DNA of 64,000 nucleotides from Mycolicibacterium sp. P9-64 (GCF_008329605.1 NZ_NPKO01000014.1:105413-169412), one strand, 5' to 3'. Positions 8,908 to 17,771 are shown, counted from the first letter of the stretch. The notes: generated from the letters alone by a model not told the origin. Translations and numbers: made by a program.

Positions 8908-9380
8908 CCGCGGCGACCGACGAACGTTACGTCGTCACCCGCACCATCGCCGCCACCCCCGCCGAGATCTTCGCCGTCCTGGCCGAACCGACCCGCCACC
9001 AGGACACCGAACCCGGTGACTGGGTCCGCGACGCCATTGACACCGACAGGGTCACGGCACCCGGCCAGATGTTCGCAATCAACATGTATCTGGAACAGGC
9101 CGGTGGTCACTACGTCTTGCACAACCTGGTCACCGAGTTCGACGAGGACCGGACCATTGCCTGGCTTCCCGGGCAATTGGACGAGTCGGGCACGCACAGC
9201 CCCGGCGGCTGGTGGTGGCGTTACGACTTGGCGCCGAACGGCGCGGGCACCGACGTCACGCTCACCTACGACTGGAGTGGAACGGTGCAGGAATTCCGCG
9301 ACACCGTCGGGGTGCCGGTATTCGGCGACGACTTCATCGCTGCCTCGCTGGCGACGCTGGAGCGCACCGTCTCCAAGTAG
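8904..9380 (+). CDS. SRPBCC (START/Bet v1-like) family protein
   Basis: A 158-residue protein with the SRPBCC opening (RYVVTRTIAATPAEIFAVLA), beta-strand-rich middle and C-terminal helix (FIAASLATLERTVSK). The hydrophobic-pocket fold usually binds a small hydrophobic ligand or acts as polyketide cyclase. The ATG overlaps the DUF899 stop (ATGA), so the monooxygenase, DUF899 and SRPBCC genes likely form one transcript. A shared substrate for the hydroxylase and this binding or cyclase-like protein is inferred from context. Confidence 0.82.
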   Translation: MTAATDERYVVTRTIAATPAEIFAVLAEPTRHQDTEPGDWVRDAIDTDRVTAPGQMFAINMYLEQAGGHYVLHNLVTEFDEDRTIAWLPGQLDESGTHSPGGWWWRYDLAPNGAGTDVTLTYDWSGTVQEFRDTVGVPVFGDDFIAASLATLERTVSK

Positions 9381-9556
9381 GTCTGCCGACTGGCAGCGGA
9401 TGACAGCTGGCATTGGTTTCGTCCCACAGCATCACGAGACGACTACCCGACGTACCGGACGGTGGTCGGACTATTCCCACCGACCGTGAAGCCGCTTGCC
9501 AGCCACCGCGTGTTCGATTGAGGAGAACCTCGGTCAACTGAAAGGGTGCACCCCCC

Positions 9557-10141
9557 GTGTCCGCCACGCTCGACGCCCCCTCTGCAGCAGATTTGTCCCT
9601 GAGCACCACACGTCCCGCAGTCTTCGGCCGACGCTGGCTACGGGGTGCTGCGGTGGTGCGCATCCTGTTCGGAGTGCTCTGGGCCTGCGACGCGAGCTTC
9701 AAATGGCAGCCCGGGTTCATCCACGGGCAGACCCTGCACGACGAGCTCGGCAAGGTCTCTCAGGTCAACACGCCCGTCATCCACCAGTGGCTGGCGCTGA
9801 TGAACGTGGTCGGTATGGCCAATCCGCCCGTCTTCGCGGTGGTCATCGCCGTCATCGAAACGCTCGCGGCCCTCGCCATCATCTTCGGAGTGCTGTCGAA
9901 TGCCGCGTTCGTCGGCTCGGCGATCCTCTCGTTCAGCATCTGGTCGGGTGTCGAGGCTTTCCACTTGCCCTTCCATTCGGGGATGACAGATCTCGGACCT
10001 TCGGTCGGCTACATATTCGCGTCACTCGCCTTGTTCTTCGCGGCGGCCGGCTCCACCTGGAGCGTCGACAGCTGGCTGCGCCCGCATCTCGGAGCATTCG
10101 TCTGGCTGGCAGCGCCCGCCGTCGAGGCCCGCGGCGCCTGA
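9557..10141 (+). CDS. DoxX-like integral membrane protein
   Basis: A 194-residue protein with four hydrophobic segments (around VVRILFGVLWACDAS, VFAVVIAVIETLAALAIIFG, AAFVGSAILSFSIWSGV and PSVGYIFASLALFFAAAG). This layout resembles DoxX/DoxD-type inner-membrane proteins, which carry four transmembrane helices. GTG start, with AAAGGG about 11 nt upstream as the only candidate ribosome-binding site. A 176-nt gap (9381-9556) without recognisable features separates it from the SRPBCC gene, so it may have its own promoter. No catalytic motif is seen; function unknown. Confidence 0.75.
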   Translation: MSATLDAPSAADLSLSTTRPAVFGRRWLRGAAVVRILFGVLWACDASFKWQPGFIHGQTLHDELGKVSQVNTPVIHQWLALMNVVGMANPPVFAVVIAVIETLAALAIIFGVLSNAAFVGSAILSFSIWSGVEAFHLPFHSGMTDLGPSVGYIFASLALFFAAAGSTWSVDSWLRPHLGAFVWLAAPAVEARGA

Positions 10142-10215
10142 TCAATCGGGGACGGATCAATCGACGCGTCAACAGAATGACGCCGGTGGTGCGGGCCGCC
10201 GAACAGACCTGGTGA

Positions 10216-11085
10216 TCAGTCCAGGTACTCCACGGTCCCGTCGTCGAGCACGACCCTGGCATTGGAACCGTCGACCTCTGCGGCCTCGGTGCGGAACACC
10301 GCGTGGCCGGGCTCGGTCTTCCAGACCGACGTCGTCAACGTCTCGCCGGGGAACACCGGCGAGGTGAAGCGCGCGCCGACGGCCCTGATCTTTCCTGCGT
10401 CGCCGCCACCGAGCTCGGCAACGAGCACGCGGCCCGCGACGCCATAGGTGCACAGCCCGTGCAGGATTGGCTTCGGGAAGCCCGCGAGGTTCTGCGCGAA
10501 CCACGGGTCGCTGTGCAGCGGGTTGCGGTCACCCGAAAGTCGGTAGATCAGCGGCTGATCCTCGGTGGTGGGCAGCGCCACCTTGGCGTCGGCTTCGCGA
10601 TCGGGGAACACCGGAGCCACCGGCCGCTCACCCGGCTGCCCGCCGAAGCCACCCTCGCCGCGGATCACCGCGGTGGACACCGATTCGGCGACAACCTCGC
10701 CGGTGTCCGGGTCGGTGCCGACGCCCTTGAACACCAGGATGGCGTTCTTGCCCTCGCCCTTGTCCTGGATGTCGACGACCTCGGAGTGCACGTTCAACTT
10801 GCCGGACGGCGGCAGCGGCGCGTGCAGCCGGATCTGCTGCGAACCGTGCAGCAGCATGCCGAAGTTGAAGGTGCCGACCTCGCCGACCGCACCCCAGGCC
10901 GGGCAGGCGATGACAGCGTAGGTGGGCAGCACTTGCTGCTCGATGTCGTGGCTGTTCTCGGTGGTGAAGGCCAGATCCTTGGCGCCTGCGCCGACGCCCA
11001 ATGCGTACAGCAGGGTGTCGCGTTCGGTCCAGGCGAAGGGTTGCGGTGCGGACTTGGCACCGATGGCGTCTGGGTTGATCGGCAT
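10216..11085 (-). CDS. htdY: (R)-3-hydroxyacyl-thioester dehydratase, MaoC-like (HtdY/Rv3389c orthologue)
   Basis: A 289-residue double hot-dog fold hydratase. The N-terminal half is substrate-binding (PTYAVIACPAW, GMLLHGSQQIRLHAPLP). The C-terminal half carries the hydratase-2 motif YRLSGDRNPLHSDPWFA followed by PILHGLCTYG, with the catalytic Asp and His in DRNPLH. It catalyses reversible hydration of enoyl-CoA to (R)-3-hydroxyacyl-CoA in fatty-acid metabolism. Length and position beside the acyl reductase match M. tuberculosis Rv3389c. Strong ribosome-binding site AGGGAGAG. It is divergent from the acyl-reductase gene across 123 nt (11086-11208), which must hold both promoters. Confidence 0.9.
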   Translation of the reverse strand: MPINPDAIGAKSAPQPFAWTERDTLLYALGVGAGAKDLAFTTENSHDIEQQVLPTYAVIACPAWGAVGEVGTFNFGMLLHGSQQIRLHAPLPPSGKLNVHSEVVDIQDKGEGKNAILVFKGVGTDPDTGEVVAESVSTAVIRGEGGFGGQPGERPVAPVFPDREADAKVALPTTEDQPLIYRLSGDRNPLHSDPWFAQNLAGFPKPILHGLCTYGVAGRVLVAELGGGDAGKIRAVGARFTSPVFPGETLTTSVWKTEPGHAVFRTEAAEVDGSNARVVLDDGTVEYLD

Positions 11086-11208
11086 TCGTCTCTCCCTACA
11101 AGGCTGAGGTGGCTGTGTCGGACGATAGCCGCCGCCGCGGGCTGGCACGAGGGCACGTCCCCTCGATCGGGTCACACCGTGTTGACCTTTGCCCGACAAG
11201 GGGTGACC

Positions 11209-13272
11209 ATGGCTCGCATGCGCTATGTCGTTACCGGCGGTACCGGGTTTATTGGTCGCCGCGTCGTGTCCCGAATTCTGACCCTCGGCAGTGACGCCGA
11301 AGTGTGGGTCCTGGTGCGCCGGGAGTCCCTCGCCCGGTTCGAGCGCCTCGCTGACGAATGGGGTGACCGAGCGAAACCGCTGGTCGGCGACCTGACCCAG
11401 ACCGACCTGGGGCTCACCGACGAATCGTGCGCCGAGCTCGGCGACGTCGACCACGTGGTGCACTGCGCCGCGATCTACGACATCACCGCCGACGAGGACA
11501 CCCAGCGCGCCGCCAACGTCGACGGCACGCGCGCGGTGATCGACCTCGCCAAGCGGCTCGACGCGACGTTGCACCACGTGTCGTCGATCGCGGTCGCGGG
11601 CAGCTTCCCCGGCGAGTACACCGAAGACGACTTCGACGTCGCCCAAGACCTCCCGACGCCGTATCACCAGACCAAGTTCGAGGCCGAGATGCTGGTGCGG
11701 TCGGCGCCCGGCCTGCGGATGCGGATCTACCGGCCCGCCGTCGTCGTCGGCGACTCGCGCACCGGCGAGATGGACAAGATCGACGGCCCCTACTACTTCT
11801 TCGGACTGCTCGCGAAGCTGTCGCGCCTGCCGAGGTTCACCCCGATCGTGCTGCCCGACACGGGCCGCACCAACATCGTCCCCGTCGACTATGTGGTCGA
11901 CGCACTCGTCGAGCTGATGCACGCCGACGGATGGGACGGCAAGACCTTCCACCTGACCGCGCCGAAGACCACCGGACTTCGCGGCATCTACCGCGGCGTG
12001 GCCGAGGAGGCCGGGCTGCCGCCGCTGCGCGGAACGCTGCCCGGCTCGGTAGCGGCACCGTTCCTGAAGGTCAGCGGTCGGGCGAAGATCGTGCGCAACA
12101 TGGCGGCCACCCAACTCGGCATCCCCGGCGAGATCCTCGACGTCGTCGACCTGGCTCCCACCTTCACCGCGGACAACACCATAGAGGCGTTGCAGGGCAA
12201 GGGAATCAGCGTTCCCGAGTTCGGAACCTACGCGCCGAAGCTATGGCGGTACTGGGCCGAACACCTCGACGTCGACCGGGCGCGGCGCGACGATCCCAAC
12301 GGTCCCCTGATCGGGCGCCACGTCATCATCACCGGCGCGTCCAGCGGCATCGGACGTGCATCGGCAGTGGCGGTCGCCGAGCGCGGGGCGACGGTGTTCG
12401 CGCTCGCCCGCAGCGCCGAGGCGCTCGACGACCTGGTGGCCGAGATCCGCGAATTCGGCGGCAACGCATACGCATTCACGTGCGACGTCACCGACTCGGC
12501 GTCGGTGGAGCACACCGTCAAGGACATCCTCGGCCAGTTCGGGCACGTCGACTATCTGGTCAACAACGCGGGCCGGTCGATCCGCCGGTCGGTCTCGGCG
12601 TCCACCGACCGCCTGCACGACTACGAACGCGTCATGGCGGTCAACTACTTCGGTTCCGTGCGCATGGTTCTCGCGCTGCTGCCGCACTGGCGGGAGCGCC
12701 GTTTCGGTCACGTGGTGAACGTGTCCAGCGCAGGCGTGCAGGCGATCAGCCCGAAGTACAGCGCCTACGTCCCGAGCAAGGCGGCCCTGGACGCGTTCGC
12801 CGAGGTGGTCGGCACCGAGACGCTGTCGGATCACATCACGTTCACCAGCATCCACATGCCGTTGGTGAAGACACCGATGATCGCACCGTCACGCAAGCTC
12901 AACCCGATGCCCGCGATCAGCCCCGAACACGCCGCGGCGATGGTGGTGCGCGGTCTGGTGGAGAAGCCCGCGCGGATCGACACCCCGGTCGGCACGCTCG
13001 CCGACTTCGGCACCTACTTCACGCCGAAGCTGTCCCGCCGGGTGTTGCACCAGCTCTACCTCGGGTACCCCGACTCGGCGGCCGCCCGCGGCGTCCTGCC
13101 CGTTCCCGGGGCGAGCGAAGCGACGGGGGGTATTCGGTCCGAGCCGGAGACCACCGAAGCGGATCGCCCGGCCCGGCGCCCCAAGCGGCCGGCACGAAGC
13201 GCCGTTGCGAAGGTGCGGATGCCTCGGACCGTCAAGCGGGCCGTGCGCCTGGTGCCCGGTGTGCACTGGTAG
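11209..13272 (+). CDS. acrA1: Two-domain SDR protein, fatty acyl-CoA reductase-like (Rv3391/AcrA1 orthologue)
   Basis: A 687-residue fusion of two short-chain dehydrogenase domains. Residues 1 to about 360 are an extended SDR acyl reductase (VTGGTGFIGRRVV, HHVSSIAVAG, TPYHQTKFEAE, NIVPVDYVVDAL). Residues from about 365 form a classical SDR (HVIITGASSGIGRA, DYLVNNAGRS, NVSSAGVQAISPKYSAYVPSKAALDAF). Such proteins reduce long-chain acyl-CoA towards aldehyde or alcohol with NADPH. The C-terminal 50 residues are Pro/Arg-rich and probably disordered. The start at 11209 has AAGGGG 5 nt upstream; Met 11218 is an alternative. It lies between htdY and iunH as in M. tuberculosis, but the cmaA1 gene found there is absent. 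Confidence 0.86.
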   Translation: MARMRYVVTGGTGFIGRRVVSRILTLGSDAEVWVLVRRESLARFERLADEWGDRAKPLVGDLTQTDLGLTDESCAELGDVDHVVHCAAIYDITADEDTQRAANVDGTRAVIDLAKRLDATLHHVSSIAVAGSFPGEYTEDDFDVAQDLPTPYHQTKFEAEMLVRSAPGLRMRIYRPAVVVGDSRTGEMDKIDGPYYFFGLLAKLSRLPRFTPIVLPDTGRTNIVPVDYVVDALVELMHADGWDGKTFHLTAPKTTGLRGIYRGVAEEAGLPPLRGTLPGSVAAPFLKVSGRAKIVRNMAATQLGIPGEILDVVDLAPTFTADNTIEALQGKGISVPEFGTYAPKLWRYWAEHLDVDRARRDDPNGPLIGRHVIITGASSGIGRASAVAVAERGATVFALARSAEALDDLVAEIREFGGNAYAFTCDVTDSASVEHTVKDILGQFGHVDYLVNNAGRSIRRSVSASTDRLHDYERVMAVNYFGSVRMVLALLPHWRERRFGHVVNVSSAGVQAISPKYSAYVPSKAALDAFAEVVGTETLSDHITFTSIHMPLVKTPMIAPSRKLNPMPAISPEHAAAMVVRGLVEKPARIDTPVGTLADFGTYFTPKLSRRVLHQLYLGYPDSAAARGVLPVPGASEATGGIRSEPETTEADRPARRPKRPARSAVAKVRMPRTVKRAVRLVPGVHW

Positions 13273-13296
13273 CCGAGCGGCCCTATCGTTGGCGAC

Positions 13297-14373
13297 GTGA
13301 CCCGACTGCCCGTCTTCGCGGACGTCGATACCGGCGTCGACGACGCCATGGCGCTGGCCTATCTGTTGGCCAGCCCTGACGCCGAGCTGGTTGGCATCGC
13401 CTCGACCGGCGGAAACGTCCCCGTCAAGCAGGTCTGCGTCAACAACCTGGGGCTGCTCGACCTGTGTCACGCGTCCGGGATCCCGGTGTCCAAGGGAGCC
13501 GATCAGCCGCTGGTCGAGCCGCTGCGCACCGCCGAGGACACCCACGGTCCCGAAGGGCTCGGCTATGCCGAGCTGCCGGCCAGCGATGGGCAACTCACCG
13601 ACTACGACGCCGCCCATGCCTGGGTACGTGCGGCCCGCGAGCGCCCTGGCGAGCTGATCGGGTTGGCCACCGGCCCGCTGACCAACCTGGCGCTGGCGAC
13701 GCGGATAGAGCCCGCCCTACCGAGGCTGCTGCGGCGGCTGGTGATCATGGGCGGTGCGTTCGACTATCGCGGCAACACGACGCCCGTTGCCGAGTGGAAC
13801 ATCAGCGTGGACCCCGAGTCGGCGGCCGAGGTGTTCGCGGTCTGGGGTGCGGCGTGGGGTCTTCCGGAGGGCAGGAGCGCAGCGACCGGGGAATTTGCAC
13901 AGCTGCCGACGCATCTGCCGATCGTGTTGGGGCTCAACGTCACCGAGAACATCGCGATGACGCCGTCGATCCTGAGCAGGCTGGCAGGCGCCGCCGACTC
14001 GGCCACCACGCCGATGAGCGTGCTCGACGATCGCGGCACCCGCTCGGCGGCGACCAACCCACTGATCCGGGTGCTCGAGGACGCGATGCGGTTCTACTTC
14101 GAGTTCCACTTCGACCAGGGCGAGGGATATCTCGCGCATCTGCACGACCCCCTCGCCGCTGCCGTGGCGCTGGATCCCGATCTGGTCCGTTACCGGCAGG
14201 CCACCATCGACGTCGAACTGGCAGGCACCCTGACCCGCGCCATGACCGTGGCCGACTGGAACGGGCACTGGGGCCGACAACCCAACGCGCACATCGGCGT
14301 CGAGGCGGATCCGGACGTGTTCTTCGACCGGTTCATCGCCCGTGTCGGCCCGTTCGCAGCCGGCCTGGTCTGA
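13297..14373 (+). CDS. iunH: Inosine-uridine-type nucleoside hydrolase
   Basis: A 358-residue nucleoside N-ribohydrolase, which splits ribonucleosides into base and ribose in purine/pyrimidine salvage. The calcium-binding signature is at the N-terminus (FADVDTGVDDAMAL, matching DxDxGxDDA). Further family blocks are GLATGPLTNLALA, LLRRLVIMGGAFDYRGN, AEWNISVDPESA and HLHDPLAAAVALDP. GTG start 24 nt after the acyl-reductase gene. Position matches M. tuberculosis Rv3393. It ends just before a large inverted repeat (14382-14439) that probably terminates transcription. Confidence 0.92.
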   Translation: MTRLPVFADVDTGVDDAMALAYLLASPDAELVGIASTGGNVPVKQVCVNNLGLLDLCHASGIPVSKGADQPLVEPLRTAEDTHGPEGLGYAELPASDGQLTDYDAAHAWVRAARERPGELIGLATGPLTNLALATRIEPALPRLLRRLVIMGGAFDYRGNTTPVAEWNISVDPESAAEVFAVWGAAWGLPEGRSAATGEFAQLPTHLPIVLGLNVTENIAMTPSILSRLAGAADSATTPMSVLDDRGTRSAATNPLIRVLEDAMRFYFEFHFDQGEGYLAHLHDPLAAAVALDPDLVRYRQATIDVELAGTLTRAMTVADWNGHWGRQPNAHIGVEADPDVFFDRFIARVGPFAAGLV

Positions 14374-14381
14374 TACTCACG

Positions 14382-14439
14382 CCGAAACTGCGGGGAGATC
14401 GCGGATTCGGCTGAAATCGCGATCTCTCCGCAGTTTCGG
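14382..14439. repeat. Long imperfect inverted repeat between convergent iunH and ohr
   Basis: Arms 14382-14403 and 14418-14439 (beginning CCGAAACTGCGGGG and ending CCGCAGTTTCGG) are complementary over 22 bp with a single G-T type mismatch, around a 14-nt loop. There is no U-run on either side, so it is more like a repetitive palindromic element that can serve as a bidirectional terminator than a classic terminator. It occupies most of the 102-nt convergent gap. Confidence 0.75.
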
Positions 14440-14475
14440 GGGATTCAGTGGGTCGGGGGCTATGTAGTTCGAGGT

Positions 14476-14898
14476 TCAGTCGTCGCTGACGACGAGCTTC
14501 ACGTCGATGTTGCCGCGGGTGGCATTCGAGTACGGGCACACCTGGTGCGCCTTCTCGGCAAGCTCCACCGCGGTGTCATGGTCGAGGTTGGGCAGCGTGA
14601 TCTCGAGTTCGACGGCGAGCCCGAAACCGCCATTGTCGATCTGGCCGATCGAAACACGGGCGCCCACAGAGGAATCCGTGACATCTGCCTTTGCCTGGCC
14701 TGCCACCAGCCGTAGTGCGGAGTGGAAGCAGGCGGCGTAGCCGACGGCGAAGAGCTGCTCGGGGTTGGTGCCGTTGCCGCTGCCACCCATCTCCTTGGGG
14801 ATCGCCAGGTCGAGGTCCAGCCTGCCGTCGGAGCTGCGGCCGTGGCCGTCACGTCCTTCACCGGTGGCCAGTGCTTCGGCGGTGTAGAGGGTCTTCAT
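14476..14898 (-). CDS. ohr: Organic hydroperoxide resistance protein Ohr
   Basis: A 140-residue OsmC/Ohr-family thiol peroxidase that reduces organic and fatty-acid hydroperoxides. Both redox cysteines are present: Cys57 in GYAACFHSAL and Cys121 in VCPYSNATRGN, the Ohr rather than OsmC signature. Start at 14898 with AAGGGAA upstream. It overlaps the ohrR stop by ATGA, so it is co-transcribed behind its repressor. Induction by organic peroxide through the OhrR box at 15358-15372 is expected. Confidence 0.95.
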   Translation of the reverse strand: MKTLYTAEALATGEGRDGHGRSSDGRLDLDLAIPKEMGGSGNGTNPEQLFAVGYAACFHSALRLVAGQAKADVTDSSVGARVSIGQIDNGGFGLAVELEITLPNLDHDTAVELAEKAHQVCPYSNATRGNIDVKLVVSDD

Positions 14899-15341
14899 GC
14901 GGATTCCCTTCGGTTGGATGCGGTGAGCGCATCGGTGAGTTGCCGAACTGCGTCACGCAGGTCCGCGACTTGTTCTTCGGCCATGCCGGTCGACCCGAAT
15001 AGGCGTTCCGGAATGCATTGGGCGTGACCTTCGAGCTGCCTGCCCGCCTCGGTGAGCGTCACCTCGACCAGCCGCTCGTCGTCTCGCGATCGTTCGCGTT
15101 GCACGAATCCGTTGACCTCCAAGCGCTTCAGCAACGGCGAGAGGGTGCCCGAGTCGAGCTTCAGGCGCTCGCCAAGCCTCCCGACGGTGGTCCGCTCGTC
15201 CTCCCACAGCACCAACAACACCAGGTACTGCGGGTAGGTGAGGTTCATCTCGGTCAGCACCGGCCGGTACGCGGCCGTCATCGCCCGCGACGCCGAGTAC
15301 AGGGCGAAGCAGAGCTGCTGATCGAGGGTCATCGTGGACAT
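14895..15341 (-). CDS. ohrR: MarR-family organic-peroxide sensor OhrR
   Basis: A 148-residue MarR-type repressor. The peroxide-sensing cysteine lies near the N-terminus (LCFALYSASRAMT, Cys11), where one-cysteine OhrR proteins place it. The winged helix spans YPQYLVLLVLWE, VGRLGERLKLDSGTLSPLLKRL and FVQRERSRDDER. Start at ATG 15341; an in-frame TTG two codons upstream is less likely. It forms an operon with ohr (4-nt overlap) and lies 16 nt downstream of a 15-bp palindrome that fits an autoregulatory operator. Confidence 0.92.
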   Translation of the reverse strand: MSTMTLDQQLCFALYSASRAMTAAYRPVLTEMNLTYPQYLVLLVLWEDERTTVGRLGERLKLDSGTLSPLLKRLEVNGFVQRERSRDDERLVEVTLTEAGRQLEGHAQCIPERLFGSTGMAEEQVADLRDAVRQLTDALTASNRRESA

Positions 15342-15357
15342 GACCAAAACTGTAGCT

Positions 15358-15372
15358 CACAATTCAATTGTG
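15358..15372. promoter_or_regulatory. OhrR operator (perfect palindrome)
   Basis: CACAATT-C-AATTGTG, a perfect 15-bp palindrome resembling the TACAATT/AATTGTA OhrR boxes of other bacteria. It lies 16 nt upstream of the ohrR start in an AT-rich patch. A further CAATTG half-like site follows at 15375-15380. Binding by OhrR is an inference. Confidence 0.75.
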
Positions 15373-15381
15373 CGCAATTGA

Positions 15382-17034
15382 TTATTCGTAAATCCCCTCC
15401 AGATACCACCTCTTCTGTCGATAACACAGCAGCAGCGCGCGGCCGGCGGTGTCACCGTCACCGTCGAGAAGCACCTGCACTCGGGCCGTCCGGCCGGCCT
15501 TGGCCTGTGTGGGGACTTGCCCGGAGTCCCACCACCTTTCGTCGACCGGCCACGGGCCTGCCCACCAGCTCAGCCTGCCCGTTCGGCTGCCTGCGGACTT
15601 GAGCGCGGGGGCCGTCAGGCGCGCCGGGTCGGCGGAGAAGAGGCCACGGCCGGTCACCCGGACGGGGTTGCCGTCGGCGTCGAACAGCTCGACGGGATCG
15701 TCGAGCAGCACCGTCGGCGACGGCTCGGGCAGCTGCCCCGGCCAGGGCTGCCCCGGATCGGCTCGCGGCACCGCCTCGTCCCCAAGGGGCGTGAAGGTGA
15801 TCCGTTCGGCGGGCCCGCGACCGCCGCTGAGCACCGGCACCTGCACCGCCTCCAGCCCGAGCAGCCCCTGCACCCGCACCAGGGCCCGCCGCGCACGCAA
15901 CCGGTCGGCGTCACCCGAGGAACCCCACAACGGCAGCTGCAGTGCGGCGGCCGACACCACCTCCACCGGATCGAGCCGCAACACCGTGATCGGCGCGGTG
16001 GGCCCGCCACCATCCCCCGGTCGCTGCACTCCTGCCCGCCGGTCCTCTCGCCGACGGTTCAGCCAGCCGTCGAGTTGCCAGCGCACCCGGTCGGCGGTGG
16101 CATCCTCGGTCAACGGCTCGGCGCACCGCCAGACCCGTTGCAGTTCTTCACCGTTGGCGGTGACGGCGTGGATGGCCAGCCGGGTACACCCGACCCCCAT
16201 CGCCTCCAGCCTGCGATGCAGCTCACCGGCCAGCGAGCGTCCCGCGAACGCGGCGGCGTCCACCCGGTCCACCGGCGGATCGCAATTCATCACGGCGCCG
16301 AGATCCGCAGGGGGCTCGCGGCCCGACGGACCACGGGTCGGCTCGCCGCGTGCGAACCGGTGGGCGGTGACCGCGTCGGCGCCGAACCGGGACGCCACGT
16401 CGGTGCGCAACAACGCGGCGAACTGGCCGATGCTTCGGATGCCCATGCGCCACAACAGGTCCGCCAGATCCTCCCGACCGCGTTCGGCAAGGCTCGGCTC
16501 GGTGGCCAGCTGCCTGATCGACAGCGTGGACAGGAACTGCGCATCCCGCCCCGGTTCGACGATGCGTCCGGCCCTGGCGGCGAACACCGCGGTGGGCAAC
16601 TGATCGGCGATGCCGACCTGGCACTCCGCGCCAGCCGCGGCCACCGCGTCGACGAGCCGCTCCGAGGCAGCCTGCTCGGACCCGAAGTAGCGGGCCGCCC
16701 CGCGCACCGACAACACCAACAGACCCGGCCGCAGGATCTCCGCGCGAGGCACGACGTCGTCCACCGCGGTCGTCACGCCTTCGAAGTGACGGGCATCGCG
16801 AGCCGGATCGGCGGCCACGACGTGCAGGTGCGGACACCGGGCCTGAGCCTCCCTGCGGCGCAACCCGCGCTTCACCCCCGCCGCACGCGCGGACGCCGAG
16901 CAGGCCACCACGCGGTTGGCCAGGGTCACTGCGACGGGCTCGGTCGCGGGCAGGCCGGCCGCCGCCGCAGCGGCCACTGCAGGCCAGTCCATGCACCAGA
17001 TGGCCAGCACCCGGGGGGCAGGCACGCTATCCAC
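15382..17034 (-). CDS. imuB: ImuB, non-catalytic Y-family polymerase-like mutasome hub
   Basis: A 550-residue Y-family-like protein that tethers DnaE2 and ImuA' to the beta clamp. The polymerase palm is recognisable (RVLAIWCMDWPAV at the usual DMDAFFA position), but the acidic metal ligands are not conserved, as known for ImuB. The clamp-binding motif QLPLWG is at residues 366-371. The C-terminal region of about 180 residues is the ImuB-specific tail. GTG start, overlapping the end of imuA' by 8 nt. Equivalent of Rv3394c (527 aa). It is expressed from the LexA-regulated promoter upstream of imuA'. Confidence 0.93.
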   Translation of the reverse strand: MDSVPAPRVLAIWCMDWPAVAAAAAAGLPATEPVAVTLANRVVACSASARAAGVKRGLRRREAQARCPHLHVVAADPARDARHFEGVTTAVDDVVPRAEILRPGLLVLSVRGAARYFGSEQAASERLVDAVAAAGAECQVGIADQLPTAVFAARAGRIVEPGRDAQFLSTLSIRQLATEPSLAERGREDLADLLWRMGIRSIGQFAALLRTDVASRFGADAVTAHRFARGEPTRGPSGREPPADLGAVMNCDPPVDRVDAAAFAGRSLAGELHRRLEAMGVGCTRLAIHAVTANGEELQRVWRCAEPLTEDATADRVRWQLDGWLNRRREDRRAGVQRPGDGGGPTAPITVLRLDPVEVVSAAALQLPLWGSSGDADRLRARRALVRVQGLLGLEAVQVPVLSGGRGPAERITFTPLGDEAVPRADPGQPWPGQLPEPSPTVLLDDPVELFDADGNPVRVTGRGLFSADPARLTAPALKSAGSRTGRLSWWAGPWPVDERWWDSGQVPTQAKAGRTARVQVLLDGDGDTAGRALLLCYRQKRWYLEGIYE

Positions 17035-17734
17035 CCACCGTGCGCACGGGGCCGACGAACCGACCTCCTGCCCTGGCGGCCAGCCGCACCCGGCTGATCC
17101 GCCCGCACCCTGGAATGGGCGTACCCCCGCCTGCGCCCATCACCTCGTACCCGCTGACCTTGGCCTCCAGCCGGGCCGACGCCCCTGGCCAGTCACCCCC
17201 GGTGACCAGCAGGGTGCACCCCTTCTGCCGCGCCCTGGCCGTCACCGCCCGCGCCCTGGTCGGCGGCACCTTCCGCCCACCAAGCCCGAGCACCACCAGA
17301 TCCAGTCCGTCCATCAACACCGCAGCCACCTCGACCGGGTCGACCCCCGGGTCGGGGATGACTGCGAGCCTGCTCAGATCGGCGCCCATCTCGACGGCCG
17401 CCAGCAGTCCCAGGTCGGGCTGACCGACGATCGCGGCGTGCCCACCAGCCGCCGTCACCGCTGCCACCATGCCCAGAAGCAGCGACCGGGCGCCCGACAG
17501 CACGGCCACCGAACCCTTGGGCAACGACGTTGGCAGCAGATCGGCCAGCGAATCCGGGAGCGGTAGCAAACTTTCCGAGTCGGGTAACGCGGCGTTCGAC
17601 GGCATGGCCCCGCGCCGGGCCGCCGCGGCCGAACCGGCCCCCTTCCCGGACATCATCGCCATCTTGCGACGCAGCTGTTCTAGCTGTTCAGCGCGGTTTT
17701 CCTCACTTCGGTCCAGGCTCACAGCCGCCGTCAC
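17027..17734 (-). CDS. imuA': ImuA', RecA-like accessory mutasome protein
   Basis: A 235-residue RecA/SulA-like protein, partner of ImuB and DnaE2 in damage-induced mutagenesis. The RecA-like core is visible (GSVAVLSGARSLLLGMVAAV, AAIVGQPDLGLLAAVEMGADLSRLAVIPDP, LDLVVLGLGGRKV), but the Walker A site is degenerate (no GxxxxGKT). The longest frame runs through the LexA box, so the start is placed at GTG 17734, which has GGGAGGT about 6 nt upstream. The N-terminal coil (RAEQLEQLRRKMAMM) precedes the core. Equivalent of Rv3395c. It shares an operon with imuB (8-nt overlap). Confidence 0.9.
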   Translation of the reverse strand: MTAAVSLDRSEENRAEQLEQLRRKMAMMSGKGAGSAAAARRGAMPSNAALPDSESLLPLPDSLADLLPTSLPKGSVAVLSGARSLLLGMVAAVTAAGGHAAIVGQPDLGLLAAVEMGADLSRLAVIPDPGVDPVEVAAVLMDGLDLVVLGLGGRKVPPTRARAVTARARQKGCTLLVTGGDWPGASARLEAKVSGYEVMGAGGGTPIPGCGRISRVRLAARAGGRFVGPVRTVGG

Positions 17735-17771
17735 AGCAGCACCTCCCGCACCATTCGACCCAACAGCAATT

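Noticed and set aside
10150..10172. Direct repeat of GATCAATCG as an attachment site or iteron
   Set aside because: Two 9-bp copies only, in a short convergent gap, with no integrase or replication gene nearby.
10303..11208. Open frame extending the acyl-reductase gene about 300 codons upstream
   Set aside because: It is antisense to htdY; the SDR fold and ribosome-binding site support a start at 11209.
11114..12114. Minus-strand extension of htdY to a 632-residue protein
   Set aside because: The added part is antisense to the reductase and lacks domain similarity; a strong ribosome-binding site fixes the start at 11085.
15517..17097. Long plus-strand frame opposite imuB
   Set aside because: Shadow of imuB; composition is Pro/Arg/Gly-rich and has no motif.
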